A stretch of DNA of 64,000 bases from Chitinophaga alhagiae (GTDB lineage: Bacteria; Bacteroidota; Bacteroidia; Chitinophagales; Chitinophagaceae): NCBI RefSeq assembly GCF_003568665.1, contig NZ_QXMH01000004.1:352942-416941 (forward strand), given 5' to 3'. This document shows positions 26,948 through 35,612 of the stretch, in pieces. The notes under the pieces are model-generated. The model searched no databases and was not told where the DNA came from. It saw nothing but the letters and a program-made list of their open reading frames with translations. Position numbers and translations under genes: made by a program. The first letter of the stretch is position 1; each line of letters starts with the position of its first letter.

Positions 26948-28294
26948 TTACACACAGTTAAAGAACGTATAATAAGGCTCCCCCTTTCCCATCCGCTGTA
27001 CCAGCAACGCCAGCTCGCGGATGTGATAATCTCCCCACATGCAGGACTCGCCGCAGGGCACCTTGCTGCCGAGCGGCGTATAGTCCCAGCCGTTAGGCCG
27101 GTGGTAGATGGTGTGGAGCAACAGGCCCTGATGCCGCGGGTCTGTACTGAGGTACGGGGGCTGCAGCAATGTTTGCAGCACGGTGAGGCCCGCCTGCAGG
27201 TAACGCCGCCCGGCCGCTTCGCCCAGGTACCGGCCAAAGCGGATGAGGCCCTGCGCCGCAATGGCCGCGGCAGAACTGTCTACCGGCTCATATTCGTTAA
27301 AGGGATCGGCCGGTTGTTGCAGGTAGTGATGCAAATGCGCAAGGCCGGGCGCGCCGGTGTCCCAGTAAGGCACCCCGTCTGTTGGCGTTTGCTGTATGTA
27401 AAATTCGCAGGTGGCGCGCGCCGCCTTTTCCATCCAGCCCAGCTCGGCCGCCGGCATGGTGGCAGACAGGAACTCCAGTTCTTCCGCAAAACCAAGCATG
27501 GCCCAGGCCAGCCCCCGCGTCCAGGTGGTGAAGCCGGAGTAGCCCTGTTGTGCGTTAGGGGCGCGGAAATTCCCGTCGTTGGTATTGAAAATGCATTCGT
27601 GGGCAGTTCTGCCGGGCAGTACATCGTAAGCGTCCCTTCCTTCGCCGTAATAGATATTGAAGCGGGCAGTGGCTTTCATATGCTGCAGGGCGCGCTCCCG
27701 CAGGTTGATGCGCACATCGTTCTCCGCCTGCAATACGTGGCCCAGCGCGTCACTCAGCATCAGTATGCGGCAGGAGCGGATAGTGTCTACAAAGAGGGAA
27801 TGCGGACCGTTGAAAGAGTAGATAAAACCACCGCCGCCGCTGATGTTCGTCCACCGCGCGGCCTGTACCGCCCCGGACACTTTCAGGGCCAGCTGGTATA
27901 GCTCCTGCTCCCGTTCATTATGCGGGATGCGTTGTTCTTTCATGAGCCGCAGCAGGTTGCCGTAGGTGCTTACATTGTTAAACCCATGATCGTGCACGCC
28001 GGTATGGCTCAGGTGCGGCGCCATGGCCGCTATGGTCTTGTTCCTGCCCATGTGGAGGAACAGCTCGTCTCCCGTGGCGTCAAACTGGAGGATGGCGGAA
28101 CCATATTGAAAACCCTGCGTCCACTCCGTCCACCCGCGCGTAGTGTATGTACCTTCCCGTGTGAACACGGGCGCGCCCTGCGCAGTGTTATAATCCTTTT
28201 CCAGTTGTATGATCCTGGCGGCAGACAGTTGCCAGAATTGTTGCAACAATGCCGTCAGTTGCTGCGGCTGTAATGATTCATTGATGTTTATCAT
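26948..28294 (-). CDS. GH88/GH105-like glycosyl hydrolase
   Basis: The 448-residue product has the composition of an alpha/alpha barrel and the GH88-type aromatic motif FTTWTRGLAWAMLGFAEELEF (position about 270). A HDHGFNNVSTYGNLLRL segment lies near the position of the first catalytic aspartate, and QQTPTDGVPYWDT follows later. GH88 enzymes hydrate the double bond of unsaturated uronyl residues left by lyases. No signal peptide is seen, so it is cytoplasmic. It is the first gene of the operon with the isomerase, two dehydrogenases and the MFS transporter. The fold call is firmer than the exact family. Confidence 0.72.
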   Translation of the reverse strand: MININESLQPQQLTALLQQFWQLSAARIIQLEKDYNTAQGAPVFTREGTYTTRGWTEWTQGFQYGSAILQFDATGDELFLHMGRNKTIAAMAPHLSHTGVHDHGFNNVSTYGNLLRLMKEQRIPHNEREQELYQLALKVSGAVQAARWTNISGGGGFIYSFNGPHSLFVDTIRSCRILMLSDALGHVLQAENDVRINLRERALQHMKATARFNIYYGEGRDAYDVLPGRTAHECIFNTNDGNFRAPNAQQGYSGFTTWTRGLAWAMLGFAEELEFLSATMPAAELGWMEKAARATCEFYIQQTPTDGVPYWDTGAPGLAHLHHYLQQPADPFNEYEPVDSSAAAIAAQGLIRFGRYLGEAAGRRYLQAGLTVLQTLLQPPYLSTDPRHQGLLLHTIYHRPNGWDYTPLGSKVPCGESCMWGDYHIRELALLVQRMGKGEPYYTFFNCV

Positions 28295-28600
28295 TCCGTG
28301 GAAATTTGTGTAGCGGCGTAGCGTTGTTCCAGGCTATTGTACGGTACCAGTCTGTAGCGGTCGATCCTATCTGTTGGGTCCAGCAATGGAAGATAGGGTA
28401 AAAATGTAAGGAAAAGAAGCGGGGGAATGAAAAAATCAGGTGAGATACCGGGCGGCCAATAAACACCTTCTATTAACGCACCGGGAGAAAGACCAAAGCG
28501 CCCATTGGCGCCATAACGGGCAAGGTTACGTTAAACCGGCCGATGTAGCGGGCGGGAGCATGCCCGAGAACCCATTAACGTTATAACGGTCACGGCTACA
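28295..28600. other. Intergenic region with a degenerate 70-bp-period repeat
   Basis: No gene is seen. Two related segments begin at 28501 and 28571 (CCCATTGGCG... and CCCATTAACG...) and match at roughly three quarters of 33 positions. The promoter of the five-gene operon should lie in this gap, but I see no good -7 word. Confidence 0.4.
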
Positions 28601-29437
28601 TTACCCTTTGCCTTCCTTCCGCTTCATGGCCTGTATGGTTTTCAGATGCCCGGTAGGTGTTTTGCCCATAAACCTGCCGAATACACGGGAGAAATGGGCC
28701 TGGTCTGAAAACCCCGTCAGGTAGGCTACTTCGGTGAGGGTGTACTTTTCTTCTTCCATCAACTTCAGTGCCTTTTCTATGCGGAGCCGGCGCATGCGCC
28801 CGCCGAAGCTATGGTCCTCAAAATACGAATCGTCCAGTTCCAGCATGGCAGACAGGTCTTTCAGGGTCAGCGCCATGTTGGTATCTACCTGGTCTTGTAT
28901 AACGGCGGCCATTTCCTTTACCCATTCGGGTTTTTTCTGCCGGTCACTGTACCGCCGGGAAATAAGATCGTGGAACATGTTCATCAGCGCCAGCTCCGGA
29001 TGCCGGCGCGCGGGTGGCTGCGGTTGTTGGGCCCAGCTATAGAGGGCGTCAAAGATCACCATACCCTGTTCCAGCAAGGCATGGTCATCCTGGATGTTAT
29101 GCGTAAGCCCCGCCGCTATGGCCCAAAGGCCCGCGGCTTCGGGCGCCAGGTGGCGCTGGTCTGTGCCTGCGCCGCGTACAATGGCGGCCAGCGCCTGCAA
29201 GGCAGGCTCCCCGGGCCGGTGTTTTTCCAGGAAAGCGTCAAAGGTACAGCGGTTATCGTGCGGGCCGTATTCCGCGCCTGGTATATCAAACGGTATAGCC
29301 TGCGCTGCCCCGGCCACGGCCGTCACCGCTGTTTCAGGCGCAAATAAAAATTCGGCCTTTGTGTCAATGAACCGGCGTATCAGCCATGAACAGGCAATCC
29401 CGCCAGCTGCCGGCCGCTGCCGCGTTACCCATTTCAT
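28601..29437 (-). CDS. ChrB-like domain fused to an AraC-type DNA-binding domain
   Basis: The 278-residue protein has two parts. Residues 1 to about 140 match the ChrB C-terminal domain linked to chromate resistance: KWVTRQRP, IACSWLIRRFID, IPFDIPG, CTFDAFL, IVRGAGTD and DDHALLEQGM. Residues about 170-270 form an AraC-type double helix-turn-helix (LTLKDLSAMLEL, then LTEVAYLTGFSDQAHFSRVFGRFMGKTP). No chrA or other chromate gene is nearby. It lies 306 bases upstream of the GH88-like gene on the same strand and might regulate that operon. The fusion is read directly from one open frame. Confidence 0.85.
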   Translation of the reverse strand: MKWVTRQRPAAGGIACSWLIRRFIDTKAEFLFAPETAVTAVAGAAQAIPFDIPGAEYGPHDNRCTFDAFLEKHRPGEPALQALAAIVRGAGTDQRHLAPEAAGLWAIAAGLTHNIQDDHALLEQGMVIFDALYSWAQQPQPPARRHPELALMNMFHDLISRRYSDRQKKPEWVKEMAAVIQDQVDTNMALTLKDLSAMLELDDSYFEDHSFGGRMRRLRIEKALKLMEEEKYTLTEVAYLTGFSDQAHFSRVFGRFMGKTPTGHLKTIQAMKRKEGKG

Positions 29438-29477
29438 AACAACATCAGTTGGTTGCCTAAAAGATAATACAATTCTT

Positions 29478-29912
29478 CTACGGTACAGGTACCTTCACGG
29501 CCTGCCGGCCTATGAGCTTCCATTGGCCGCCGTTCTTGCCCCACACCAGCATTACGTACAGCTTCACGTTGCCCGGCTTGCCGCCATCGTTCGTTTGCGC
29601 GGTCAGCGTATGCCTTACAATGGCCGTTGGGCCGGTAATGGCAATAGTTTGCGCGGTGAGGTCCATCGTCACAAAATCAGACTGGCCGCTCATCAGGTTG
29701 CCGATGAACTCCGCCCGGTCTTCAATACGGCCGTTGGAGTGCCCATATGTAAGCGAGGGAGCGGTGAGCTTTTCCAGGTCTGATCTGTCCGCATCTACCA
29801 TGGCCTTGCGCAGCGTTTCAACAGCTTTGGCTATGGCAGCTTCGTCTTTGGATTGCGCTGCCGCAACATTGAACAGGGAGGTAACCATCAGAAGGGCAAA
29901 TAATTGTTTCAT
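29478..29912 (-). CDS. Secreted DUF4440 / NTF2-like protein
   Basis: The ATG at 29912 gives 144 residues with a signal peptide MKQLFALLMVTSLFNVAAAQS. The mature part is a small cone-shaped NTF2-like fold of the DUF4440 type: IAKAVETLRKAMVDADRSDLEKL, then TYGHSNGRIEDRAEFI and a C-terminal WGKNGGQWKLIGRQAV strand pair. Such proteins are often secreted in Bacteroidota and have no single known role. It is divergent from the nitrilase gene. Confidence 0.88.
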   Translation of the reverse strand: MKQLFALLMVTSLFNVAAAQSKDEAAIAKAVETLRKAMVDADRSDLEKLTAPSLTYGHSNGRIEDRAEFIGNLMSGQSDFVTMDLTAQTIAITGPTAIVRHTLTAQTNDGGKPGNVKLYVMLVWGKNGGQWKLIGRQAVKVPVP

Positions 29913-29988
29913 GTTTTCATTTTTGTGGAATATTCCAAAATACAAATTGTTTGGAATTGATGGGTGAAAAATGTATTAGCTTGCGGGT

Positions 29989-30933
29989 ATGAAACCGTTA
30001 AAGATCGCTACAGCACAGTTTGAGAACCGCAGCGGAGACAAGGGCCATAACCTCTCCGTGATCCGCCAGCTGGCTGCCCGGGCCGCGGCAGACGGGGCGG
30101 ACGTGATTGCTTTTCATGAATGCTCTGTTACCGGCTATACGTTTGCCCGCCATCTTGACCGGGAGCAGATGCTGGAACTGGCGGAAGAGATCCCTTCAGG
30201 CCCCACCGTACAGGCCCTCACAGACATGGCCCGCGAACTGGGCATTGTAATACTGGCGGGACTGTTTGAAAAAGACACTGCCGGCCTGTACAAGGCCTAT
30301 GTATGTGTAGACGGCAACGGCCTGGTGGCCAAATACCGCAAGCTGCATCCTTTCATCAATCCGCACCTTACGCCGGGAGACCGTTACGTGGTATTTGACC
30401 TGCTGGGCTGGAAGTGCGGCATCCTGATCTGTTATGACAACAATGTTATTGAGAACGTAAGGGCTACCGCCCTGTTGGGCGCGGATATCATTTTCATGCC
30501 GCATGTGACCATGTGTACCCCTTCCACCCGCCCCGGCGCCGGTTTTGTAGACCCCGCGCTCTGGGAGGACCGGCATGTGGACCCCACTACCCTGCGGCAG
30601 GAGTTTGACGGGCTGAAAGGAAGGGCCTGGCTGATGAAATGGCTGCCGGCAAGGGCGTATGACAATGCTGTTTACGCCGTGTTCTCCAACCCCATTGGCA
30701 TGGATGATGACCAGCTGAAAAATGGCTGCTCCATGATACTGGACCCCTTCGGTGACGTTATTGCCGAGTGCCGGAAGCTGGACAACGACTATGCCATTGC
30801 TACCATTACGCCTGAAAAGCTGCAGCAGGCGGGCGGTTACCGGTACAGGAAAGCGCGGCGGCCGGAGCTGTACAAAGACATTATAGGGCAGGCAAACGTA
30901 CCGGAGCAAAAAGTAGTGTGGATGAAAGGGTAA
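29989..30933 (+). CDS. Carbon-nitrogen hydrolase (nitrilase superfamily)
   Basis: The 314-residue protein carries the full catalytic triad: E44 in FHECSVTGY, K118 in KYRKLHPF and C148 in ILICYDNN. These enzymes cleave C-N bonds of amides or nitriles. An insert after the nucleophile (residues about 165-215, with TRPGAGFVDPALWEDRH) is longer than in simple omega-amidases and may shape the substrate pocket. The gene is alone between divergent and convergent neighbours, and a bidirectional terminator follows. Confidence 0.92.
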   Translation: MKPLKIATAQFENRSGDKGHNLSVIRQLAARAAADGADVIAFHECSVTGYTFARHLDREQMLELAEEIPSGPTVQALTDMARELGIVILAGLFEKDTAGLYKAYVCVDGNGLVAKYRKLHPFINPHLTPGDRYVVFDLLGWKCGILICYDNNVIENVRATALLGADIIFMPHVTMCTPSTRPGAGFVDPALWEDRHVDPTTLRQEFDGLKGRAWLMKWLPARAYDNAVYAVFSNPIGMDDDQLKNGCSMILDPFGDVIAECRKLDNDYAIATITPEKLQQAGGYRYRKARRPELYKDIIGQANVPEQKVVWMKG

Positions 30934-30985
30934 GCGAATGCGGCAGTTCCCCCGGAAAGCCTGAACGAATAACGCCCCGCAAATG

Positions 30986-31027
30986 AAAGGCCCGCGGCAA
31001 AGCACTGTGCTTCACCGCGGGCCTTTT
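30986..31027. terminator. Bidirectional terminator between nitrilase and metY
   Basis: A 12-bp perfect stem AAAGGCCCGCGG / CCGCGGGCCTTT flanks an inner AAGCA / TGCTT hairpin. T runs appear on both strands. It lies between two convergent genes and can serve both. Confidence 0.9.
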
Positions 31028-31040
31028 GAATACATGCCGG

Positions 31041-32342
31041 TTATATCTGTGCAAATGCCTGCTCCAGGTCTCCCTTGATATCTTCTATATGTTCAATACC
31101 CAGGGAAATACGCAGCAACCCCGGCTCTACGCCGGCTTTCTTCTGCTCTTCCTCGCTCAACTGCTGGTGCGTAGTGGTAGCCGGGTGAATGATCAGTGTT
31201 TTGGCGTCTCCCACGTTGGCCAGGTGGTAGATCAGCGTTAAAGACTGTACAAATTTGTCTGCCGCCTCTTTACCGCCTTTGATCTTGAAAGACAATACCC
31301 CGCCGAAACCGTTCTTCAGGTACTTCTTGCCCAGCTCATGGTATTTGTTGCCGGGTAAACCGGGGTAGTTCACAGATTCCACCTTGGGGTGCTGCTGCAG
31401 CCACTGCGCCAGCGCCAGTGAATTTTCTACCGTGCGCTGCACCCGCAGGGAAAGCGTCTCCAGCCCCTGTATGAAGAGGAAAGCGTTCTGCGGCGCCAGC
31501 GCGGGACCCCAGGTACGCAGGCCGGTTACCCGGGCGCGGATGATGTAGGCAATGTTGCCGAAGGGACTGTCTGCGCCGAACACTTCCCAGAATTTCATGC
31601 CATGGTAGGCATCGTCCGGTTCGGAGAACTGGGAAAACTTGCCGTTGCCCCAGTTGTAATTGCCGCCGTCTACAATAACACCGCCAATGCTGTTGCCATG
31701 CCCGCCGATCCACTTGGTGGCCGCCTGCACAACAATATTGGCGCCATGCTCAATGGGGCGGAACAGGTAACCAGCCGCGCCGAAGGTATTGTCTACCACC
31801 AGGGGCAGGTCATGCTTTTTGGCAATGGCCGCTATCTTTTCAAAATCCGGGATGGCAAAGCCGGGGTTGCCGATGGTTTCTACGTAAATAGCCTTGGTGC
31901 GGCCGTCTATTTTCTCTTCAAAACTGGCGGGATTATCCAGGTCGGCAAACCGCGCCTCTACGCCTATCCTTTTAAAAGATACCTTGAACTGGTTGTACGT
32001 GCCGCCATAGAGATAAGAAGAGGTCACAAAGTTGTCTCCCGGCAGTAAAATGTTATGCAGGGCTATGAACTGCGCCGCCTGGCCGGATGCCACCGCCAGT
32101 GCGCCCACGCCACCTTCCAGCGCCGCTACGCGTTTTTCGAACACGTCTGTAGTGGGGTTCATGATACGGGTATAAATGTTCCCGAACTGTTTCAGTTGGA
32201 AGAGGTCCGCGGCATGCTCGGCATTGTCAAAAGTGTAAGAAGTGGTCTGGTAGATGGGGACAGCCGCAGACCTGGTGGTAGGCTCTGGCTGGTAACCTGC
32301 ATGCACCTGCAGTGTTTCAAAACGTAAGGGTGTTTTTGGCAT
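31041..32342 (-). CDS. metY: O-acetylhomoserine sulfhydrylase (PLP-dependent)
   Basis: The 433-residue protein is a Cys/Met-metabolism PLP enzyme that makes homocysteine from O-acetylhomoserine and sulfide. TRIMNPTTDVFEKR, the ASGQAAQF phosphate-binding loop, VVDNTFGAAGYL and the PLP lysine in AATKWIGGHG are all present. IIHPATTTHQQL and LLRISLGIEHIED close the C-terminal domain. Length and the HGN segment after the lysine favour MetY over MetB/MetC. I looked for a SAM riboswitch in the leader (32343-32480) and saw none. A short inverted word TAGTCTA...TAGACTA lies about 20 bases ahead of the start. Confidence 0.93.
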   Translation of the reverse strand: MPKTPLRFETLQVHAGYQPEPTTRSAAVPIYQTTSYTFDNAEHAADLFQLKQFGNIYTRIMNPTTDVFEKRVAALEGGVGALAVASGQAAQFIALHNILLPGDNFVTSSYLYGGTYNQFKVSFKRIGVEARFADLDNPASFEEKIDGRTKAIYVETIGNPGFAIPDFEKIAAIAKKHDLPLVVDNTFGAAGYLFRPIEHGANIVVQAATKWIGGHGNSIGGVIVDGGNYNWGNGKFSQFSEPDDAYHGMKFWEVFGADSPFGNIAYIIRARVTGLRTWGPALAPQNAFLFIQGLETLSLRVQRTVENSLALAQWLQQHPKVESVNYPGLPGNKYHELGKKYLKNGFGGVLSFKIKGGKEAADKFVQSLTLIYHLANVGDAKTLIIHPATTTHQQLSEEEQKKAGVEPGLLRISLGIEHIEDIKGDLEQAFAQI

Positions 32343-32505
32343 GATGTGATAGTTTATTGATAATTAGTCTACAAAATAAATAGACTACCGCAGTATTCAA
32401 AATAAAAAGTACAGATCATCAAGGAAACACGGCGCTTTATCAAGGCGGGGCCTTGCGCATGAGGGGTTTTGCGCAGTTTTGTACCGCACACCAAACCTTA
32501 CAATT

Positions 32506-33018
32506 ATGAAAAGCATGATGTTTGCCGCGGCGGTGATGCTCTGCATCACCCTCCTCTCCTCCCGGGCCCATGCCGGCGGAGATTATTTTAAAGTATACCT
32601 CAACAACAAGCTCATCATTGAACAGCATGTATGGGAACCGCTGAAGCTGCAGCAGCTGCAATTGGGCAAAGCCAATGCGGACGACGAGCTGACCTTTCAC
32701 TACAGCCATTGCGGCAAGCTGGGCAGCAACCGGAAAATTGCCGTGCAGGATGCCAAAGGGAAAGTGATCAGGGAATGGAAATTTGCGGACGCCCCGGGCA
32801 GCAAACAGTCCGGCATGGTCATAACCGTGAAGGAGCTGCTGGCGCTGCAGCAGCGGGACCTGCGGTTTTTCTACACCGCCACGGAGCTGCCCAAGGGCCA
32901 GTTGGTAGGATCTTTTCATGTGGGCAGCCAAACCACCTCGCAGGTAACCGCGCCCGCCGCCCAGCGGCAGCGCCTTGCCGCTCTTTTGCCTGAGAGGAAC
33001 ACATTTGCCTTGTTGTAA
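32506..33018 (+). CDS. Secreted hypothetical protein
   Basis: The ATG at 32506 gives 170 residues with a signal peptide MKSMMFAAAVMLCITLLSSRAHAG. The mature protein is about 147 residues, beta-rich at first (YFKVYLNNKLIIEQHVWEPLKLQQLQL), then ELTFHYSHCGKLGSNRKIAVQDAKGK, and a basic glutamine-rich C terminus. I recognise no domain. Its leader and its own terminator at 33046 suggest a single-gene unit with an exported product. Confidence 0.8.
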   Translation: MKSMMFAAAVMLCITLLSSRAHAGGDYFKVYLNNKLIIEQHVWEPLKLQQLQLGKANADDELTFHYSHCGKLGSNRKIAVQDAKGKVIREWKFADAPGSKQSGMVITVKELLALQQRDLRFFYTATELPKGQLVGSFHVGSQTTSQVTAPAAQRQRLAALLPERNTFALL

Positions 33019-33045
33019 TATGCTGATCCCGCCATTCTTTCCGGG

Positions 33046-33071
33046 CCGGCCTTCTGTGAGGGCCGGTTTTT
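33046..33071 (+). terminator. Rho-independent terminator
   Basis: Stem CCGGCC / GGCCGG, extended inward by up to three weaker pairs, is followed by TTTTT. It lies 27 bases after the stop of the secreted hypothetical gene. Confidence 0.75.
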
Positions 33072-33101
33072 CATTTGCGGGCCGGCGCTGGCGGAGCTTT
33101 T

Positions 33102-33270
33102 AAATACGCGGCTTCCCTGCTGTGCGGGGGCGAAGTGGCCGGAGCGTTCCAAATACGGCTTCTCTGTTGTACGGGGCGAAGTTGCCGGAGCGTTCCAAAT
33201 ACGACTTCCCTGCTGTGCGGGGGCGAAGTGGCCGGAGCGTTCCAAATACGGCTTCCCTGTTGCCCGCCGG
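33102..33270. repeat. Tandem array of about 47-bp repeats (three full copies and a partial fourth)
   Basis: Copies start at 33102, 33151, 33197 and 33244, each with AAATACG..CTTC.CTG and GGGGCGAAGT.GCCGGAGCG. Lengths are 49, 46 and 47 bases before a 27-base partial copy. The units are adjacent with no spacers, so this is not a CRISPR array. Reading frames through it exist on both strands but differ in phase between copies, because lengths are not multiples of three. It fills the gap before the NfeD-like gene. Confidence 0.85.
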
Positions 33271-33363
33271 CGTTCCCGCTCAATGTTATTCTTTTCCCGC
33301 ACCGCCCCGTCATTCCAAAACTTTTGTTATATTGACAATTCATAATAATTCACTATACCGCTT

Positions 33364-33960
33364 ATGATCCGTTTGTTAAACATTATGGACTGGTTTGGCC
33401 CGCTGCCGGTTTTTGAAAAAGTGTACTGGTGCGTGGCCATCTTTTTTTCCCTCCTCTTCCTGGTGCAGAACACCCTCAGCCTTTTTGGCGGAGAGCATGA
33501 CCAGGCCCTGGGAGACGTAGACGATGTAATGGATGCCGATGACGGCATCGGGTTCCAGTTTTTTACCATCCGCAACCTCTTCGGCTTTTTCACCATTTTT
33601 GGATGGACGGGGCTGGCCTGCATCAGCAGCGGCCTCTCTACCCCGCTGGTGGTGCTCATTTCCGCAGCCGCCGGCCTGCTGATGATGCTGCTGATGGCCA
33701 CGTTGTTCTATTACACGGCCAGGCTGGCCTATAACGGCACCCTCAAAATGGAAAACGCCGTGAACGCCATTGCCACCGTATACCTCACCATTCCCCGCTC
33801 CCGCACCGGTGTTGGCAAAGTGAACCTGAAAGTGCAGGGCGCCTTCCGCGAGCTGGACGCCATGACGGACGACGGGGAAGATCTCCGCACCGGCGCCGTA
33901 GTAAGCGTACAGCAGGTGATGAACAATGAAATTCTCCTAGTAACCAAACAAACTTCATAA
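33364..33960 (+). CDS. NfeD-like membrane protein
   Basis: The 198-residue product has an N-terminal amphipathic start, a helix at about 22-42 (CVAIFFSLLFLVQNTLSLFGG), two more helices at about 75-125 (FGFFTIFGWTGLACI and VLISAAAGLLMMLLMATLFYYT), and a C-terminal beta-rich domain of about 60 residues (RTGVGKVNLKVQGAFRELDAMT, GAVVSVQQVMNNEILLV) that fits the OB-like fold of NfeD proteins. It ends 3 bases before the flotillin gene. NfeD-type proteins are usual partners of flotillins, which supports the call. An acidic DVDDVMDADDG loop sits after the first helix. Confidence 0.82.
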   Translation: MIRLLNIMDWFGPLPVFEKVYWCVAIFFSLLFLVQNTLSLFGGEHDQALGDVDDVMDADDGIGFQFFTIRNLFGFFTIFGWTGLACISSGLSTPLVVLISAAAGLLMMLLMATLFYYTARLAYNGTLKMENAVNAIATVYLTIPRSRTGVGKVNLKVQGAFRELDAMTDDGEDLRTGAVVSVQQVMNNEILLVTKQTS

Positions 33961-33963
33961 CCT

Positions 33964-35523
33964 ATGGATTTTATACTGATTGCGATCATAGCGGCAGTAG
34001 TTTTTGTATTTGTTGTACTCTATTCTCTTTTCAAACGATACAAACGCTGCCCCTCAGACCAGATACTGGTGGTATACGGCAAGGTGGGCCGCGGGCCAGA
34101 CGGCTCCCACAGCGCCAAGTGCATTCACGGCGGCGCCGCCTTCATCTGGCCGGTGATACAGGATTATTCCTTTATTGACCTCACGCCCATTTCCATAGAA
34201 GTGAACCTGACCAATGCCCTTAGCCGGCAAAACATCAGGGTAGACGTGCCCTCCCGTTTTACGGTAGCCATTTCTACCGAACCGGGCGTAATGACCAACG
34301 CCGCCGAAAGGCTGCTGGGCCTGCAGCGCCCCGCTATTCACGACCTGGCCAAAGACATCATCTTCGGCCAGCTCCGCCTGGTAGTGGCCACCATGGACAT
34401 TGAAGAGATCAACAACAACCGGGACAAGTTCCTGGCCAACGTAGCCTCCAACGTGGAAGCGGAGATCAAGAAGATCGGCATGAAGCTGATCAACGTGAAC
34501 GTTACGGACATTAAGGACGAATCTGGCTACATTGAGGCGCTGGGCAAGGAAGCCGCCGCCAAGGCCATCAACGAGGCCAAAAAGAGCGTGGCGGAACAGG
34601 AGAAGATCGGTGAGACCGGTAAAGCGGAAGCAGACCGTCAGAAAGACATCACTATCCAGGAAACCCTCAAGAACCGCGATGTAAGCATTGCCGAAACGCA
34701 ACGTGACCGGGATGCGCAGATTGCCGAGGCCAACAAGGACAAGGCCATCCTGATTGCCGCCGCCAACCGCGATGAGGCCATTGGTAAAGCAGAAGCCGAA
34801 AGAGATACCCGTATCAAAGCATCCCAGGCCAACGCCACCGCCGTAACCGGGGAGAACGAAGCCCGCATCCTCATTGCCCAGTCTGAAGCGGAGCGCCGCG
34901 AGAAAGAGGCCGAAGCCGACAAACGTGCCGTGGCCGCGGAAAAGATACAATCCGCCAGGGCATTGGAAGAAGCCTACCTGGCAGAGCAGAAAGCGGAACA
35001 AGCCCGTGCGGAAAGAGAGCGCGCCTCCCAGAACGCCAACATTGTGGTAACCGCCGAAATACAGAAACAGCGGGCCATTATTGAAGCACAGGCCGAAGCG
35101 GAAAAGATCAGGGAAAAGGCCAAAGGTGAAGCAGACGCTATCTATGCCAAAATGGAGGCGGAAGCAAAAGGTATGTTCGAGATACTGACCAAACAGGCCG
35201 AAGGCCTTGACCGCATTGTGCAGGCGGCCGGTAATAATTCCAAAGACGCCGTGCTGCTGCTCATAGCAGACAAGCTGCCGGAGCTGGTGAAAATGCAGAC
35301 CGAAGCTATCAAGAACATCAAGATAGACAAGGTAACGGTTTGGGAAGGCGCCAACGGACAGAACGGCACCACTTCCACCGCCAACTTTATTTCAGGTCTC
35401 TACAAAGCCGTGCCGCCGCTGCAAGACATGTTCAACATGGCCGGCATGGACCTCCCCGGATACCTGGGCAAACAACAGCCGGGCACGGAGGTAATACCCA
35501 CCGCCCCTACAGATGATAATTGA
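33964..35523 (+). CDS. Flotillin-like (SPFH/band 7) protein
   Basis: The 519-residue protein begins with a membrane anchor (FILIAIIAAVVFVFVVLYSLF). An SPFH domain follows (about residues 30-200, with SDQILVVYG and INVNVTDIKDESGYIEALG). A long coiled coil of about 220 residues comes next, made of alanine- and glutamate-rich repeats (KAEADRQKD, RDAQIAEANKDKAIL, EAEADKRAVAAEKI). The C-terminal tail is less charged. Flotillins scaffold membrane microdomains and affect fluidity and secretion. It pairs with the NfeD-like gene just upstream, and a terminator follows. Confidence 0.94.
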   Translation: MDFILIAIIAAVVFVFVVLYSLFKRYKRCPSDQILVVYGKVGRGPDGSHSAKCIHGGAAFIWPVIQDYSFIDLTPISIEVNLTNALSRQNIRVDVPSRFTVAISTEPGVMTNAAERLLGLQRPAIHDLAKDIIFGQLRLVVATMDIEEINNNRDKFLANVASNVEAEIKKIGMKLINVNVTDIKDESGYIEALGKEAAAKAINEAKKSVAEQEKIGETGKAEADRQKDITIQETLKNRDVSIAETQRDRDAQIAEANKDKAILIAAANRDEAIGKAEAERDTRIKASQANATAVTGENEARILIAQSEAERREKEAEADKRAVAAEKIQSARALEEAYLAEQKAEQARAERERASQNANIVVTAEIQKQRAIIEAQAEAEKIREKAKGEADAIYAKMEAEAKGMFEILTKQAEGLDRIVQAAGNNSKDAVLLLIADKLPELVKMQTEAIKNIKIDKVTVWEGANGQNGTTSTANFISGLYKAVPPLQDMFNMAGMDLPGYLGKQQPGTEVIPTAPTDDN

Positions 35524-35550
35524 GTATACAACACGGATAATCCGGCATAA

Positions 35551-35579
35551 AAAAGGCCCTGCAAATAGCAGGGCTTTTT
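35551..35579 (+). terminator. Rho-independent terminator after flotillin
   Basis: Stem GCCCTGC / GCAGGGC with loop AAATA is flanked by A and T runs (TTTTT at the end). It lies about 28 bases after the flotillin stop. Confidence 0.9.
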
Positions 35580-35612
35580 CATATTTTGAGACCTCAAAAA
35601 ATTGCTGCCATC

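Noticed and set aside
32343..32480. SAM riboswitch upstream of metY
   Set aside because: The leader has no SAM-I core or other SAM-class pattern I can recognise on the leftward strand. A CTTTATCAAG word on the other strand is in the wrong orientation and context.
33102..33270. CRISPR array
   Set aside because: The repeats abut directly with no unique spacers, and no cas gene is present.
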